NCBI RefSeq assembly: GCF_024347635.1
Contig: NZ_AP025510.1
Span: 310,001 to 374,000 of the forward strand
DNA length: 64,000 nt
Reading direction: 5' to 3'
Source: Vibrio tasmaniensis
GTDB taxonomy: Bacteria > Pseudomonadota > Gammaproteobacteria > Enterobacterales > Vibrionaceae
This document shows positions 18,791-30,075 of the stretch, one piece after another. A program made the translations under genes and the position numbers. The notes beneath the pieces are model-generated. The model was not told where the DNA came from. It saw only the letters and a program-made list of their open reading frames with translations, and searched no databases. Numbering within the stretch: position 1 is the stretch's first letter; each line of letters opens with the position of its first letter.

Positions 18791-19420
18791 ATGATTGGTC
18801 TAGTCGGACGTAAAGTGGGTATGACCCGCGTATTTACTGAAGAAGGCGTTTCTATCCCAGTAACTGTTGTTGAGGTTGAAGCGAACCGTATTTCTCAAGT
18901 TAAAACTCTTGAGACAGACGGCTACGCAGCAATCCAAGTAACTACTGGTGCTAAGAAAGCTAACCGTGTAACTAAACCTGAAGCTGGTCACTTCGCGAAA
19001 GCGGGTGTTGAAGCAGGTCGCGGTCTTTGGGAATTCCGTTTAGAAAACGGCGAAGAGTTTGAAGTTGGCGCTGAGCTAAACGTAGAACTTTTCAACGAAA
19101 TTAAAAAAGTAGACGTTACTGGTACATCTAAAGGTAAAGGCTTCCAAGGCGCTATCAAGCGTTGGAACTTCTCTACTCAAGATATGACTCACGGTAACTC
19201 TTTGTCTCACCGCGCACCGGGTTCAATTGGCCAATGTCAAACTCCAGGCCGCGTGTTTAAAGGCAAGAAAATGGCAGGTCACATGGGTGCTGAGCGTGTA
19301 ACGACTCAAAACCTAGAGATCGTACGTGTTGACGCTGAGCGCAATCTACTCCTTATTAAAGGTGCAGTACCAGGCTCAACAGGCGGTAACGTGATCGTAA
19401 AACCTGCTGTTAAAGCATAA
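18791..19420 (+). CDS. rplC: 50S ribosomal protein L3
   Basis: A 209-residue L3, an early 23S-binding assembly protein reaching the peptidyl transferase centre. The loop near [20 protein letters not shown] holds the glutamine that PrmB methylates in relatives. It follows rpsJ by 14 bases. Confidence 0.98.
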
Positions 19421-19436
19421 CGTCTAGGAGTAAGTA

Positions 19437-20039
19437 ATGGAATTGATGGTTAAAGGTGCTGATGCACTAACTGTTTCCGAGACTACTTTCGGACGTGACT
19501 TTAACGAAGCTCTAGTACACCAAGTAGTTGTTGCATATGCAGCAGGTGCTCGTCAAGGTACTCGTGCTCAAAAGACTCGTTCTGAAGTATCAGGCGGCGG
19601 TGCTAAGCCATGGCGCCAAAAAGGTACTGGCCGTGCACGTGCTGGTACAATTCGTAGCCCAATCTGGCGTACAGGTGGTGTTACTTTTGCTGCGAAACCA
19701 CAAGATCACAGCCAAAAAGTTAACAAGAAAATGTACCGCGGTGCTATGAAAAGCATTCTTTCTGAGTTGATTCGTCAAGAGCGTCTAATCGTTGTTGATA
19801 ACTTCTCTGTAGAAGCACCAAAAACAAAAGAACTTGTAGCTAAGCTTAAAGAGCTTGAGCTAAATGACGTTCTGATTGTGACTGGCGAAGTAGATGAAAA
19901 TCTATTCTTAGCTGCTCGTAACCTATACAAAGTAGATGCACGTGATGTTGCTGGTGTTGATCCAGTATCACTAATCGCTTTCGACAAGGTTCTGATGACT
20001 GCTGACGCAGTTAAGCAAGTTGAGGAGATGCTAGCATGA
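19437..20039 (+). CDS. rplD: 50S ribosomal protein L4
   Basis: A 200-residue L4 whose extended loop ([20 protein letters not shown]) lines the nascent peptide tunnel. In gammaproteobacteria L4 also represses the S10 operon by attenuation and translational control at the leader. Its stop overlaps rplW by 4 bases. Confidence 0.98.
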   Translation: MELMVKGADALTVSETTFGRDFNEALVHQVVVAYAAGARQGTRAQKTRSEVSGGGAKPWRQKGTGRARAGTIRSPIWRTGGVTFAAKPQDHSQKVNKKMYRGAMKSILSELIRQERLIVVDNFSVEAPKTKELVAKLKELELNDVLIVTGEVDENLFLAARNLYKVDARDVAGVDPVSLIAFDKVLMTADAVKQVEEMLA

Positions 20040-20338
20040 TCACTGAAGAGCGTATCTTAAAAGTTCTACGTGCTCCGCACATCTCTGAAAAAGCAACTAT
20101 GGCAGCTGAGAAAGCGAACACTATCGTTTTCAAAGTAGCTAAAGATGCAACTAAGAAAGAGATCAAAGCAGCTGTAGAAAAGCTATTTGAAGTTGAAGTT
20201 AAGTCTGTAAATACTCTTGTATTAAAGGGTAAGACCAAACGTCAAGGTATGCGTGAAGGCCGTCGTTCAGACGTTAAGAAAGCCTACGTTACTTTGAAAG
20301 AAGGTCAAGATCTTGACTTCGTTGGCGGCGCGGAATAA
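20036..20338 (+). CDS. rplW: 50S ribosomal protein L23
   Basis: A 100-residue L23 at the tunnel exit, the docking site for trigger factor and SRP. It begins [20 protein letters not shown]. The ATG lies in the rplD stop region (ATGA overlap). Confidence 0.98.
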   Translation: MITEERILKVLRAPHISEKATMAAEKANTIVFKVAKDATKKEIKAAVEKLFEVEVKSVNTLVLKGKTKRQGMREGRRSDVKKAYVTLKEGQDLDFVGGAE

Positions 20339-20352
20339 CAGGAGTAGTAAAA

Positions 20353-21177
20353 ATGGCTATTGTTAAATGTAAGCCGACTTCCCCTGGTCGTCGTCACGTC
20401 GTTAAAGTTGTTAACGCTGACCTGCACAAGGGTAAGCCATACGCACCACTTCTAGAGAAAAACTCTAAGAACGGTGGTCGTAACAACAACGGTCGTATTA
20501 CAGTACGTCACATCGGTGGTGGTCATAAACACCATTACCGTCTGGTTGACTTCAAACGTACTAAAGATGGCATCCCAGCGAAAGTTGAGCGTCTAGAATA
20601 CGATCCAAACCGTAGTGCTAACATCGCTCTAGTTCTGTACGCAGACGGTGAGCGTCGTTACATCATTGCACCTAAAGGTGTTAACGCAGGCGACCAGATT
20701 CAATCTGGCGTAGATGCTGCAATCAAAGCAGGTAACACTCTGCCGATGCGCAACATCCCAGTAGGTTCTACTGTACACTGTGTTGAACTTAAACCTGGTA
20801 AAGGTGCACAACTAGCTCGTTCGGCTGGTGCTTATGCTCAAATCATCGCTCGCGATGGTGCATACGTAACTATCCGTCTACGTTCTGGTGAAATGCGCAA
20901 AGTTCTTTCTGAAGGTCGTGCAACGATCGGTGAAGTTGGTAACTCTGAGCATATGCTACGTGAACTTGGTAAAGCTGGTGCTTCACGCTGGCGCGGCGTA
21001 CGTCCAACCGTACGTGGTGTAGTAATGAACCCGGTGGATCACCCACATGGTGGTGGTGAAGGCCGCACATCTGGTGGTCGTCACCCAGTATCTCCTTGGG
21101 GCGTTCCTACTAAGGGCTTCAAGACTCGTAAGAATAAGCGCACTGACAAGTACATCGTACGTCGTCGCACTAAATAA
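20353..21177 (+). CDS. rplB: 50S ribosomal protein L2
   Basis: A 274-residue L2, required for subunit association and peptidyl transferase assembly. The conserved C-terminal segment [20 protein letters not shown] contains the histidine region near the peptidyl transferase centre. GGAG is upstream of the ATG. Confidence 0.98.
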   Translation: MAIVKCKPTSPGRRHVVKVVNADLHKGKPYAPLLEKNSKNGGRNNNGRITVRHIGGGHKHHYRLVDFKRTKDGIPAKVERLEYDPNRSANIALVLYADGERRYIIAPKGVNAGDQIQSGVDAAIKAGNTLPMRNIPVGSTVHCVELKPGKGAQLARSAGAYAQIIARDGAYVTIRLRSGEMRKVLSEGRATIGEVGNSEHMLRELGKAGASRWRGVRPTVRGVVMNPVDHPHGGGEGRTSGGRHPVSPWGVPTKGFKTRKNKRTDKYIVRRRTK

Positions 21178-21184
21178 TTTATAA

Positions 21185-21475
<291 letters not shown>

Positions 21476-21485
21476 GGAGTAGATG

Positions 21486-21818
21486 ATGGAAGCTTTAGCT
21501 AAACATAACTTTGCTCGTATTTCTCCACAGAAAGCTCGCTTAGTTGCAGACCAAATTCGCGGTAAGTCGGTAGACCAGGCTCTAGAAATTCTAACTTTCA
21601 GCAACAAAAAAGCTGCTGTTTTAGTTAAGAAAGTTCTTGAGTCAGCTATCGCTAACGCGGAACATAACGAAGGTGCAGATATCGACGATCTAAATGTCGC
21701 TAAAATCTTCGTAGATGAGGGCCCTATCATGAAGCGTATTATGCCTCGTGCTAAAGGTCGTGCGGATCGTATCTTGAAGCGTTCAAGCCACATCACTATT
21801 GTTGTAGCAGATCGCTAA
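21486..21818 (+). CDS. rplV: 50S ribosomal protein L22
   Basis: A 110-residue L22 whose beta hairpin (about residues 80-100, [18 protein letters not shown]) lines the exit tunnel and can carry macrolide-resistance changes. Two ATGs occur in tandem; the second (21486) gives the family start [11 protein letters not shown] and better spacing from GGAG. Confidence 0.97.
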   Translation: MEALAKHNFARISPQKARLVADQIRGKSVDQALEILTFSNKKAAVLVKKVLESAIANAEHNEGADIDDLNVAKIFVDEGPIMKRIMPRAKGRADRILKRSSHITIVVADR

Positions 21819-21836
21819 AGACTAGGAGAGTAAGCA

Positions 21837-22535
21837 ATGGGTCAGAAAGTACATCCTAATGGTATTCGTCTTGGCATCGTCAAGCCTTGGAATGCTACAT
21901 GGTTTGCTAATACCAACGAATTCGCTGACAACCTAGACGGCGACTTCAAGGTACGTCAGTTCCTTACCAAGGAACTACAAAAAGCATCATTATCTCGTAT
22001 CGTTATCGAGCGTCCAGCTAAGAGCATCCGTGTGACTATTCACACAGCTCGTCCTGGCGTTGTTATCGGTAAGAAAGGTGAAGACGTAGAGAAGCTACGC
22101 GCAGCTGTAGCTAAAATCGCAGGTGTACCAGCGCAAATTAACATCGCTGAAGTACGTAAGCCTGAGCTAGATGGTCAGCTTGTAGCTGATAGCATCGCGT
22201 CTCAACTAGAGCGTCGTGTTATGTTCCGTCGTGCAATGAAGCGTGCGGTACAAAATGCTATGCGTCTAGGCGCTAAAGGCATCAAAGTACAAGTAGGCGG
22301 CCGTCTTGGCGGTGCTGAAATCGCACGTTCAGAGTGGTACCGTGAAGGCCGTGTGCCTCTACACACTCTACGTGCAGACATTGATTACGCAACTTCTTCG
22401 GCTCACACTCAATACGGTGTGATCGGCATTAAAGTTTGGATCTTCAAAGGTGAGATTCTAGGCGGTATGCCAGCTGCTAACGCAGTAGAGCCAAAAGGCG
22501 ATAAGCCTAAGAAGCAGCGTAAAGGCCGTAAGTAA
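21837..22535 (+). CDS. rpsC: 30S ribosomal protein S3
   Basis: A 232-residue S3 with an N-terminal KH domain ([17 protein letters not shown]) and a C-terminal domain at the mRNA entry site. The tail is Lys-rich ([12 protein letters not shown]). Confidence 0.98.
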
Positions 22536-22546
22536 GGAGTCGAACG

Positions 22547-22957
22547 ATGCTACAACCAAAACGTACTAAGTTCCGCAAGGTTATGACTGGTCGTAACCGT
22601 GGTCTAGCTAAAGGTACTGAAGTAAGCTTCGGCGAATTCGGTCTTAAAGCTGTTGGCCGTGGTCGCCTGACTGCACGTCAAATCGAAGCGGCACGTCGTG
22701 CTATGACACGTCACATTAAGCGTCAAGGTCAAATCTGGATCCGTGTTTTTCCAGACAAACCTATTACTGAAAAGCCTCTTGAAGTTCGTCAAGGTAAAGG
22801 TAAAGGTTCAGTTGCGTACTGGGTTGCTCAAATCCAACCAGGCAAAGTTATGTACGAGATGAATGGCGTACCTGAAGAGTTGGCACGTGAAGCGTTCCGC
22901 CTAGCGGCGCGTAAACTGCCTGTTAAAACTACTTTTGTAACTAAGCAGGTGATGTGA
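22547..22957 (+). CDS. rplP: 50S ribosomal protein L16
   Basis: A 136-residue L16 near the A-site tRNA elbow. [19 protein letters not shown] is the family start. The stop overlaps the rpmC ATG (TGATG), so translation is coupled. Confidence 0.98.
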   Translation: MLQPKRTKFRKVMTGRNRGLAKGTEVSFGEFGLKAVGRGRLTARQIEAARRAMTRHIKRQGQIWIRVFPDKPITEKPLEVRQGKGKGSVAYWVAQIQPGKVMYEMNGVPEELAREAFRLAARKLPVKTTFVTKQVM

Positions 22958-23148
22958 TGAAAGCACAAGATCTACGCGAAAAGAACGTTGAAGAGCTTAA
23001 CGCTGAGCTATTGAATTTGCTACGTGAACAGTTTAACTTGCGCATGCAAGCTGCAACTGGTCAACTACAGCAAACTCATACTCTAAAAGCTGTACGCCGT
23101 GACATCGCACGTGTGAAAACTGTTTTGACTGAAAAGGCAGGCGCATAA
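22957..23148 (+). CDS. rpmC: 50S ribosomal protein L29
   Basis: A 63-residue two-helix L29 at the tunnel exit beside L23 ([19 protein letters not shown]). I use the ATG at 22957; a GTG three bases earlier is in frame but gives a non-homologous extra residue. Its stop overlaps the rpsQ ATG. Confidence 0.97.
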   Translation: MKAQDLREKNVEELNAELLNLLREQFNLRMQAATGQLQQTHTLKAVRRDIARVKTVLTEKAGA

Positions 23149-23402
23149 TGAGCGAAACTAACCGCATCCAGCAAGGCCGTGTAGTAAGTGACAAGATGGA
23201 CAAGTCTATCGTTGTTGCTATTGAACGTACTGTAAAACACCCAATTTACGGTAAGTTCATCAAACGCACGACTAAAGTACACGCACACGACGAAGACAAC
23301 ACTTGTGGCCTAGGCGACAAAGTTGAAATCGCTGAGTGTCGTCCTTTGTCTAAGACTAAGTCTTGGACATTGGTTAAAGTTCTAGAAAAAGCGAAGATTT
23401 AA
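23148..23402 (+). CDS. rpsQ: 30S ribosomal protein S17
   Basis: An 84-residue OB-fold S17, a primary 16S-binding protein ([20 protein letters not shown]). Last gene of the S10 operon; a strong terminator follows 25 bases later. Confidence 0.98.
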   Translation: MSETNRIQQGRVVSDKMDKSIVVAIERTVKHPIYGKFIKRTTKVHAHDEDNTCGLGDKVEIAECRPLSKTKSWTLVKVLEKAKI

Positions 23403-23426
23403 TCTTTGTAATTCTATAACTTATAA

Positions 23427-23461
23427 GCGGCTCCAAATAATTTTTTGGAGCCGCTTGTTTT
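23427..23461 (+). terminator. Terminator at the end of the S10 operon
   Basis: The stem AAGCGGCTCCAAA / TTTGGAGCCGCTT is followed by GTTTTTT. It separates the S10 and spc operons, so spc depends on its own promoter plus any readthrough. Confidence 0.88.
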
Positions 23462-23486
23462 TTGTCTACCCAATTTAAAAAAAGGG

Positions 23487-23503
23487 TGGTACAATTCGCG
23501 TCC
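23487..23503 (+). promoter_or_regulatory. Extended -10 promoter of the spc operon
   Basis: TGG directly before TACAAT (23490-23495) fits an extended -10 (TGn) promoter; no good -35 is present at 17 bases. GCGTCC follows at 23498-23503. The rplN leader is about 60 bases. Confidence 0.7.
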
Positions 23504-23564
23504 CTTTTAAAGAGGCAGCCCGACCCGAGAGGGTCTAGTTTTAATATTTAGCGGAGCACTAACA

Positions 23565-23936
23565 ATGATCCAGATGCAAAGTACACTTGACGCAGCAGAT
23601 AACTCTGGCGCGCGCAAGGTAATGTGTATTAAGGTTCTGGGTGGCTCTCACCGCCGTTATGCACATATCGGTGACGTCATCAAGGTTACAGTGAAGGAAG
23701 CGATTCCTCGCGGTAAAGTAAAGAAAGGTGATGTTCTGAAGGCGGTAGTAGTGCGCACCCGTAAAGGCGTTCGTCGCCCAGACGGTTCTGTCATTCGCTT
23801 CGACAGTAATGCTTGTGTATTGTTAAATGACACTACTGAGCAACCAGTCGGCACACGTATCTTTGGTCCTGTGACTCGTGAACTTCGTAACGCGAAATTC
23901 ATGAAGATTGTATCACTTGCACCTGAAGTTCTGTAA
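23565..23936 (+). CDS. rplN: 50S ribosomal protein L14
   Basis: A 123-residue L14 at the subunit interface ([19 protein letters not shown]). First gene of the spc operon, with GGAG upstream. Confidence 0.98.
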   Translation: MIQMQSTLDAADNSGARKVMCIKVLGGSHRRYAHIGDVIKVTVKEAIPRGKVKKGDVLKAVVVRTRKGVRRPDGSVIRFDSNACVLLNDTTEQPVGTRIFGPVTRELRNAKFMKIVSLAPEVL

Positions 23937-23947
23937 GGAGCGGCAAC

Positions 23948-24265
23948 ATGGCAGCTAAAATCCGTCGTAATGACGAAGTAATCATTCTTGCTGGTAAAGA
24001 TAAAGGCAAGAAAGGTAAAGTAACTAAGGTTCTGACAACTGGTAAAGTTGTTGTTGAAGGCATCAATCTTGTTAAAAAACACCAAAAGCCGGTTCCGGCT
24101 CTAGGTCAACAAGGTGGCATCGTTGAACAAGAAGCAGCTATTGATGCTTCTAACGTTGCAGTCTTTAACGCGGCTACTGGTAAAGCAGACCGTATCGGTT
24201 TCCGTATCGAAGATGGCAAGAAAGTTCGTTTCTTCAAATCTAACGGCGAAACTGTTTCTAACTAA
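23948..24265 (+). CDS. rplX: 50S ribosomal protein L24
   Basis: A 105-residue L24 with an N-terminal KOW motif ([19 protein letters not shown]); an assembly initiator of the large subunit. Follows rplN by 11 bases. Confidence 0.98.
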   Translation: MAAKIRRNDEVIILAGKDKGKKGKVTKVLTTGKVVVEGINLVKKHQKPVPALGQQGGIVEQEAAIDASNVAVFNAATGKADRIGFRIEDGKKVRFFKSNGETVSN

Positions 24266-24289
24266 TTAGAAGTAATTTGGAGTTCTACT

Positions 24290-24330
24290 ATGGCGAAACT
24301 GCATGATTACTACAAGTCGTCTGTAGTCGC
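24290..24330 (+). promoter_or_regulatory. Probable S8 translational repressor site
   Basis: ACTACA at 24309-24314 pairs with TGTAGT at 24322-24327 at the 5' end of rplE, the location where S8 represses the spc operon in E. coli. The location and the first codons agree; the bulge details were not checked. Confidence 0.45.
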
Positions 24331-24829
24331 TGAGCTTACCAAAGAGTTCAGCTACACAAGCGTCATGCAAGTCCCTAGGATTGAGAAAATCACCCTAAAC
24401 ATGGGCGTTGGTGAAGCAATCAACGATAAGAAACTGCTAGAAAACGCAGCATCTGATATGGCAACGATCTCTGGTCAGAAGCCACTTATCACGAAAGCGC
24501 GTAAATCTGTAGCTGGTTTCAAAATTCGTGAAGGCTACCCAATTGGTTGTAAAGTAACCTTGCGTGGTGAGCGCATGTGGGAATTTTTAGAGCGTTTAAT
24601 CTCTATCGCACTTCCACGTGTACGTGATTTCCGTGGTGTTAGCGCTAAGTCTTTTGACGGACGCGGTAACTACAGCATGGGCGTTCGCGAGCAAATCATC
24701 TTTCCGGAAATCGACTACGATAAAGTCGATCGTGTCCGCGGTCTTGATATTACTATCACGACATCTGCGGGATCCGATGAGGAAGGCCGAGCTCTGCTGG
24801 CTGCCTTTAACTTCCCATTCCGTAAGTAA
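24290..24829 (+). CDS. rplE: 50S ribosomal protein L5
   Basis: A 179-residue L5 of the central protuberance, which binds 5S rRNA and P-site tRNA. In E. coli the start of this gene on the spc mRNA is the S8 repressor site; the first codons here (ATGGCGAAACTGCATGATTA) can form the same kind of hairpin. Confidence 0.98.
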   Translation: MAKLHDYYKSSVVAELTKEFSYTSVMQVPRIEKITLNMGVGEAINDKKLLENAASDMATISGQKPLITKARKSVAGFKIREGYPIGCKVTLRGERMWEFLERLISIALPRVRDFRGVSAKSFDGRGNYSMGVREQIIFPEIDYDKVDRVRGLDITITTSAGSDEEGRALLAAFNFPFRK

Positions 24830-24845
24830 GGGTAGGGTTACTGTT

Positions 24846-25151
24846 ATGGCTAAACAATCAATGAAAGCACGTGAAGCTAAACGTGCAAAACTAGTAGTTA
24901 AGTTCGCTGAAAAGCGTTCTGCGCTAAAAGTTATCATTAGCGATGTAAACGCATCTGAAGAAGATCGTTGGAATGCGGTTCTTAAACTGCAATCTCTTCC
25001 ACGTGATTCAAGTGCATCACGTCAGCGCAACCGTTGCAACCAAACTGGTCGTCCACACGGTTACCTACGTAAATTCGGTCTAAGCCGTATTAAGGTTCGC
25101 GAAGCTTGCATGAAAGGCGAGATTCCGGGTCTTCGTAAGGCTAGCTGGTAA
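24846..25151 (+). CDS. rpsN: 30S ribosomal protein S14
   Basis: A 101-residue S14 of the long type without a full zinc cysteine set (one Cys in [20 protein letters not shown]). It starts [16 protein letters not shown] at 24846; a longer frame from 24618 overlaps rplE and is not real. Binds the 30S head. Confidence 0.97.
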   Translation: MAKQSMKAREAKRAKLVVKFAEKRSALKVIISDVNASEEDRWNAVLKLQSLPRDSSASRQRNRCNQTGRPHGYLRKFGLSRIKVREACMKGEIPGLRKASW

Positions 25152-25180
25152 TTGCCACTTAATCATTTGGAGTAAATCTT

Positions 25181-25573
25181 ATGAGCATGCAAGATCCGAT
25201 TTCGGATATGCTGACCCGCGTTCGTAACGGTCAGGCAGCAAATAAAGTTGCTGTAAAAATGCCTTCTTCAAAGCTTAAAGTTGCAATTGCTGCATTACTT
25301 AAAGCTGAAGGTTACATCGTAGACTTCGCTGTTGACAGCGAAGCAAAACCTGAGCTAGAAGTTACTCTTAAGTACTTCCAAGCTAAACCTGTAATCGAGC
25401 AAATCAAGCGCGTATCACGTCCTGGTTTAAGAGTTTATAAAAATAAAGACTCTTTACCTACAGTGATGGGTGGTCTTGGTATTGCAGTTGTTTCTACTTC
25501 CAAGGGTCTGATGTCTGACCGTGCTGCTCGTAAAGCAGGTCTTGGCGGTGAAATCATCTGTTACGTAGCTTAA
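25181..25573 (+). CDS. rpsH: 30S ribosomal protein S8
   Basis: A 130-residue S8, a primary binder of the 16S central domain and the autogenous repressor of the spc operon ([20 protein letters not shown] start). Confidence 0.98.
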   Translation: MSMQDPISDMLTRVRNGQAANKVAVKMPSSKLKVAIAALLKAEGYIVDFAVDSEAKPELEVTLKYFQAKPVIEQIKRVSRPGLRVYKNKDSLPTVMGGLGIAVVSTSKGLMSDRAARKAGLGGEIICYVA

Positions 25574-25583
25574 GGAGTAGATT

Positions 25584-26117
25584 ATGTCTCGTGTTGCTAA
25601 AGCACCTGTCGCTATTCCAGCTGGCGTAGAGGTGAAACTAAACGGCCAAGAAGTTACTGTAAAAGGTAGCAAAGGTGAGCTTACTCGCGTTCTTAACAGC
25701 GCCGTAGTTATTGCACAGGAAGAAAACAACCTAACTTTCGGACCGAAAGAAGGTGTTACTAACGCATGGGCACAAGCTGGTACAGCTCGCGCTCTAGTTA
25801 ATAACATGGTTGTGGGTGTTACAGTGGGCTTCACTAAGAAGCTTACTCTTAAGGGTGTTGGTTACCGTGCTGCTATGAAAGGCAACTCTGTAGGTCTAAC
25901 TCTTGGTTTTTCTCACCCAGTAGAGCACGCTCTACCTGAAGGTATTAAAGCTGAGTGCCCTAGCCAAACTGAGATCATCATTACTGGTTGCGATAAGCAA
26001 GTAGTAGGTCAAGTTGCGGCTGACATTCGTTCTTACCGTGCTCCTGAGCCTTACAAAGGCAAAGGTGTTCGTTACGCAGATGAAAATGTGCGTACTAAAG
26101 AAGCTAAGAAGAAGTAA
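25584..26117 (+). CDS. rplF: 50S ribosomal protein L6
   Basis: A 177-residue L6 near the GTPase-associated centre ([20 protein letters not shown]). Full length, with GGAG upstream and 10 bases after rpsH. Confidence 0.98.
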   Translation: MSRVAKAPVAIPAGVEVKLNGQEVTVKGSKGELTRVLNSAVVIAQEENNLTFGPKEGVTNAWAQAGTARALVNNMVVGVTVGFTKKLTLKGVGYRAAMKGNSVGLTLGFSHPVEHALPEGIKAECPSQTEIIITGCDKQVVGQVAADIRSYRAPEPYKGKGVRYADENVRTKEAKKK

Positions 26118-26126
26118 GGTATCACT

Positions 26127-26480
26127 ATGGATAAGAAAGCATCTCGCATCCGTCGTGCTACACGTGCACGTCGTAAGATTGCAGAACTTGGTGCAACTCG
26201 CTTGGTAGTACATCGTACTCCTCGCCATGTTTACGCTCAAGTTATCTCGGCAAACGGCTCTGAGGTTATCGCAGCTGCTTCTACTGTAGAAAAAGCGATC
26301 CGTGAGCAAGTTAAGAACACTGGTAACGTCGATGCAGCTAAAGCAGTTGGTAAAGCTGTTGCTGAGCGCGCTCTTGAAAAAGGCGTAGCTTCAGTTGCAT
26401 TTGACCGTTCTGGTTTCCAATACCACGGTCGAGTAGCGGCGCTAGCAGAATCTGCTCGCGAAGCTGGTCTGAAATTCTAA
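26127..26480 (+). CDS. rplR: 50S ribosomal protein L18
   Basis: A 117-residue L18, a 5S rRNA binder of the central protuberance ([19 protein letters not shown]). AAGGT precedes the ATG. Confidence 0.98.
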   Translation: MDKKASRIRRATRARRKIAELGATRLVVHRTPRHVYAQVISANGSEVIAAASTVEKAIREQVKNTGNVDAAKAVGKAVAERALEKGVASVAFDRSGFQYHGRVAALAESAREAGLKF

Positions 26481-26494
26481 GGTAGGGTTGGAAG

Positions 26495-26995
26495 ATGGCT
26501 AAAGAACAACAACAAGCTAATGATTTGCAAGAAAAGCTGATCGCTGTTAACCGTGTATCTAAGACGGTTAAAGGTGGTCGAATCATGAGCTTCACTGCAC
26601 TAACAGTAGTTGGTGACGGTAATGGTCGCGTAGGTTTCGGTTACGGCAAAGCTCGTGAAGTACCTGCTGCGATTCAAAAAGCAATGGAAAAAGCGCGTCG
26701 TAACATGGTTACTGTTGCGCTTAACGAAGGCACTCTTCACCACCCGGTGAAAGGTCGTCATTCGGGCTCTAAAGTTTACATGCAGCCAGCTGCTGAAGGT
26801 ACAGGTGTTATTGCCGGTGGTGCAATGCGTGCCGTACTTGAAGTTGCAGGCGTACATAACGTTCTTTCTAAAGCATACGGTTCAACGAACCCTATCAACG
26901 TTGTTCGCGCAACGATTGGTGCTCTAGTAGACGTTAAGTCACCAGAAATGGTTGCTGCTAAACGTGGTCTAACTGTTGAATCTATTTCGGAGTAA
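26495..26995 (+). CDS. rpsE: 30S ribosomal protein S5
   Basis: A 166-residue S5 at the mRNA entrance, important for fidelity. The N-terminal double-stranded RNA-binding-like domain ([20 protein letters not shown]) holds the loop altered in spectinomycin-resistant mutants; it looks wild type. Confidence 0.98.
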
Positions 26996-27002
26996 GCACA
27001 CG

Positions 27003-27179
27003 ATGGCAACTATTAAAGTAACTCAAACTAAAAGCTCAATTGGTCGCCTACCTAAGCACAAAGCGTGTCTTAAAGGTCTAGGTCTTCGTCGCATCAACCA
27101 TACAGTAGAACTTGAAGATACTCCGTGCGTACGCGGTATGATCAACAAGGTTTACTACATGGTTAAGATTGAGGAGTAA
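27003..27179 (+). CDS. rpmD: 50S ribosomal protein L30
   Basis: A 58-residue L30 ([20 protein letters not shown]). I use the ATG at 27003; the frame is open from 26976 but that part overlaps rpsE. Confidence 0.97.
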   Translation: MATIKVTQTKSSIGRLPKHKACLKGLGLRRINHTVELEDTPCVRGMINKVYYMVKIEE

Positions 27180-27184
27180 TCAGA

Positions 27185-27619
27185 ATGCGTTTGAATACTC
27201 TATCACCGGCTGCTGGCTCTAAACCTTCTAAGAAGCGTGTAGGTCGTGGTATCGGTTCTGGCCTTGGTAAAACAGGTGGCCGCGGTCACAAAGGTCAAAA
27301 GTCACGTTCTGGCGGCTCTGTCCGTCCAGGTTTTGAAGGCGGTCAAATGCCTCTAAAACAACGTCTACCTAAATTCGGTTTCACTTCTCGTAAGAGCCTA
27401 GTGTCTGCTGAAGTTCGTCTAGCTGAGCTAGCGAAAGTAACAGGTGACGTAGTTGATCTTAACAGCCTTAAAGCTGCTAACGTTATCACTAAGAACATCG
27501 AGTTTGTTAAGATCGTTCTTTCTGGTGACCTAAGCAAAGCTGTGACTGTTAAAGGTCTACGCGTGACTAAAGGCGCTAAAGCTGCAATCGAAGCTGCAGG
27601 CGGTAAAATCGAGGAATAA
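27185..27619 (+). CDS. rplO: 50S ribosomal protein L15
   Basis: A 144-residue L15 with the Gly/Arg-rich N-terminal extension ([20 protein letters not shown]) that penetrates 23S rRNA. It directly precedes secY, as in other bacteria. Confidence 0.98.
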   Translation: MRLNTLSPAAGSKPSKKRVGRGIGSGLGKTGGRGHKGQKSRSGGSVRPGFEGGQMPLKQRLPKFGFTSRKSLVSAEVRLAELAKVTGDVVDLNSLKAANVITKNIEFVKIVLSGDLSKAVTVKGLRVTKGAKAAIEAAGGKIEE

Positions 27620-27639
27620 TCTCGAGGAACGAGGTACAG

Positions 27640-28974
27640 ATGGCTAAGAAACCAGGAAAAGATTTTCGTAGTGCTCAGAGCGGCTTAAGTGAACTAAAGT
27701 CGCGCTTATTATTCGTAATTGGTGCACTTTTAGTATTCCGAGCCGGCTCTTTTGTGCCGATCCCTGGTATTGACGCAGCTGTACTTGCCGATTTGTTCGA
27801 TCAGCAAAAAGGTACCATCGTAGAAATGTTTAACATGTTCTCCGGTGGTGCTCTTGAGCGTGCATCTATATTAGCATTGGGTATCATGCCGTACATTTCG
27901 GCATCGATCGTAGTCCAATTGCTAACTGTAGTTCATCCAGCGTTAGCGGAACTCAAAAAAGAGGGTGAAGCAGGCCGTCGTAAGATAAGCCAATATACAC
28001 GCTACGGCACGCTTGTACTTGCAACATTCCAAGCTATTGGTATCGCAACAGGCTTACCAAACATGGTCGACAATCTGGTTGTTATCAACCAAACCATGTT
28101 TACGCTTATTGCTACCGTGAGTTTAGTAACTGGTACCATGTTTTTGATGTGGTTAGGTGAACAAATCACTGAGCGAGGAATCGGTAATGGTATTTCCATT
28201 CTGATTTTTGCAGGTATTGTTGCTGGATTGCCTTCTGCAATCGGTCAAACAATCGAGCAAGCGCGTCAAGGTGAATTGCATGTGCTTCTTCTGTTGTTTA
28301 TCGCGGTATTGTCTTTTGCTGTAATTTACTTCGTAGTTTTCATGGAACGTGGTCAACGTCGTATCGTCGTTAACTATGCGAAGCGTCAACAAGGTCGTAA
28401 AGTTTTTGCAGCTCAAAGCTCTCACTTGCCTCTTAAGATTAATATGGCAGGTGTTATTCCAGCGATTTTTGCATCGAGTATTATTTTGTTCCCAGGAACA
28501 TTAGCACAATGGTTTGGTCAAAATGGTGAAAGCAGCGCGTTCGGTTGGTTAACTGACGTGTCATTAGCTCTTAGCCCAGGTCAACCTTTGTATGTAATGC
28601 TTTATGCAGCAGCTATAATCTTCTTCTGTTTCTTCTATACAGCGTTGGTGTTTAACCCGCGTGAAACAGCTGATAATTTGAAGAAGTCTGGTGCATTCGT
28701 ACCCGGTATCCGCCCAGGTGAGCAGACAGCGAAATATATCGATAAAGTGATGACTAGACTAACCCTTGCGGGCGCTCTATACATTACTTTTATATGTCTG
28801 ATTCCTGAATTCATGATGGTCGCGTGGAACGTTCGTTTCTACTTCGGCGGCACATCACTACTAATCGTAGTGGTAGTTATCATGGATTTCATGGCACAGG
28901 TACAGACTCATCTGATGTCACAACAGTATGATTCTGTGTTAAAGAAAGCGAATCTGAAAGGTTACGGCCGTTAA
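27640..28974 (+). CDS. secY: Protein translocase subunit SecY
   Basis: A 444-residue inner-membrane channel protein with ten predicted transmembrane helices. It forms the SecYEG pore for secreted and membrane proteins. Visible marks are [13 protein letters not shown] near the plug region, the [15 protein letters not shown] helix and cytosolic loops for SecA or ribosome binding ([10 protein letters not shown]). In the spc operon its expression tracks ribosome synthesis. Confidence 0.98.
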   Translation: MAKKPGKDFRSAQSGLSELKSRLLFVIGALLVFRAGSFVPIPGIDAAVLADLFDQQKGTIVEMFNMFSGGALERASILALGIMPYISASIVVQLLTVVHPALAELKKEGEAGRRKISQYTRYGTLVLATFQAIGIATGLPNMVDNLVVINQTMFTLIATVSLVTGTMFLMWLGEQITERGIGNGISILIFAGIVAGLPSAIGQTIEQARQGELHVLLLLFIAVLSFAVIYFVVFMERGQRRIVVNYAKRQQGRKVFAAQSSHLPLKINMAGVIPAIFASSIILFPGTLAQWFGQNGESSAFGWLTDVSLALSPGQPLYVMLYAAAIIFFCFFYTALVFNPRETADNLKKSGAFVPGIRPGEQTAKYIDKVMTRLTLAGALYITFICLIPEFMMVAWNVRFYFGGTSLLIVVVVIMDFMAQVQTHLMSQQYDSVLKKANLKGYGR

Positions 28975-29015
28975 TCCGGTAGTAATTATTTCGATTCCAT
29001 TTACGGAGTTTAGCA

Positions 29016-29129
29016 ATGAAAGTTCGTGCTTCCGTTAAAAAAATCTGCCGTAACTGTAAAGTTATCAAGCGTAACGGTGTCGTTCGCGTGATTTGCAGTG
29101 AGCCAAAGCATAAGCAACGCCAAGGCTAA
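29016..29129 (+). CDS. rpmJ: 50S ribosomal protein L36
   Basis: A 37-residue L36, too short for many gene finders. It begins [20 protein letters not shown] and keeps the zinc ligands Cys11, Cys14, Cys27 and His32, so it is the zinc-binding (C+) form. It lies between secY and rpsM with GGAG upstream, the normal end of the spc operon. Confidence 0.97.
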
Positions 29130-29146
29130 TCAGCAGAAATTTTTAC

Positions 29147-29188
29147 TTGAAATACTAGGTAGAGTCGAGTATATTCCTCGGCCTACCT
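29147..29188 (+). promoter_or_regulatory. Alpha operon promoter inside a dyad
   Basis: TTGAAA at 29147-29152, 17-base spacer, TATATT at 29170-29175. The -10 sits at the centre of an interrupted dyad: AGGTAG (29157), CGAG (29166), CTCG (29177), CTACCT (29183), followed by TTTT. In RNA from upstream the same dyad could act as a weak terminator of spc. Confidence 0.65.
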
Positions 29189-29197
29189 TTTGCGTGC

Positions 29198-29286
29198 AAA
29201 AGAAGTAGTATGCCGCAGCGTATCCATCACGGGCTTTGCTGCGGATAATTCTTTTATGAACCCCCTTAGGAGTGAATAATGGCCCG
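29198..29286 (+). promoter_or_regulatory. Alpha operon ribosome binding site pseudoknot (S4 target)
   Basis: Three pairings match the known alpha operon fold. AAAAGAA (29198-29204) pairs with TTCTTTT (29249-29255). CCGCAGC (29213-29219) pairs with GCTGCGG (29238-29244). The loop CGGGC (29230-29234) pairs with GCCCG (29282-29286) just after the rpsM start codon. S4 traps this pseudoknot with the ribosome, repressing the operon. Confidence 0.85.
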
Positions 29287-29635
29287 TATAGCCGGCATTA
29301 ACATTCCTGATCATAAGCATTCTGTAATTGCACTTACTGCAATCTACGGTATTGGTAAAACTCGCTCTCAAGCTATTCTAGCTGAAGTGGGTATTGCTGA
29401 AGATGCTAAGATCAGTGAACTAACTGAAGAGCAGATCGATCAACTGCGTGATGGTGTAGCTAAATACACTGTAGAAGGTGATCTACGTCGTGAAGTATCG
29501 ATGAACATCAAGCGTCTTATGGACCTTGGCTGTTACCGCGGTCTTCGTCATCGTCGCAGTCTACCACTACGTGGACAGCGTACTAAAACCAACGCTCGTA
29601 CCCGTAAGGGTCCGCGCAAGCCGATCAAGAAATAG
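29279..29635 (+). CDS. rpsM: 30S ribosomal protein S13
   Basis: A 118-residue S13 of the 30S head, which bridges to the 50S ([20 protein letters not shown]). First gene of the alpha operon; its start region forms part of the S4 pseudoknot. Confidence 0.98.
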   Translation: MARIAGINIPDHKHSVIALTAIYGIGKTRSQAILAEVGIAEDAKISELTEEQIDQLRDGVAKYTVEGDLRREVSMNIKRLMDLGCYRGLRHRRSLPLRGQRTKTNARTRKGPRKPIKK

Positions 29636-29648
29636 TCGGATAAGGTAG

Positions 29649-30044
<396 letters not shown>

Positions 30045-30075
30045 GTTTCGTTTCTAGGAATATTGGAGAAAGATC

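Noticed and set aside
24618..24845. Longer start for rpsN
   Set aside because: The upstream part overlaps rplE in another frame and does not look like S14.
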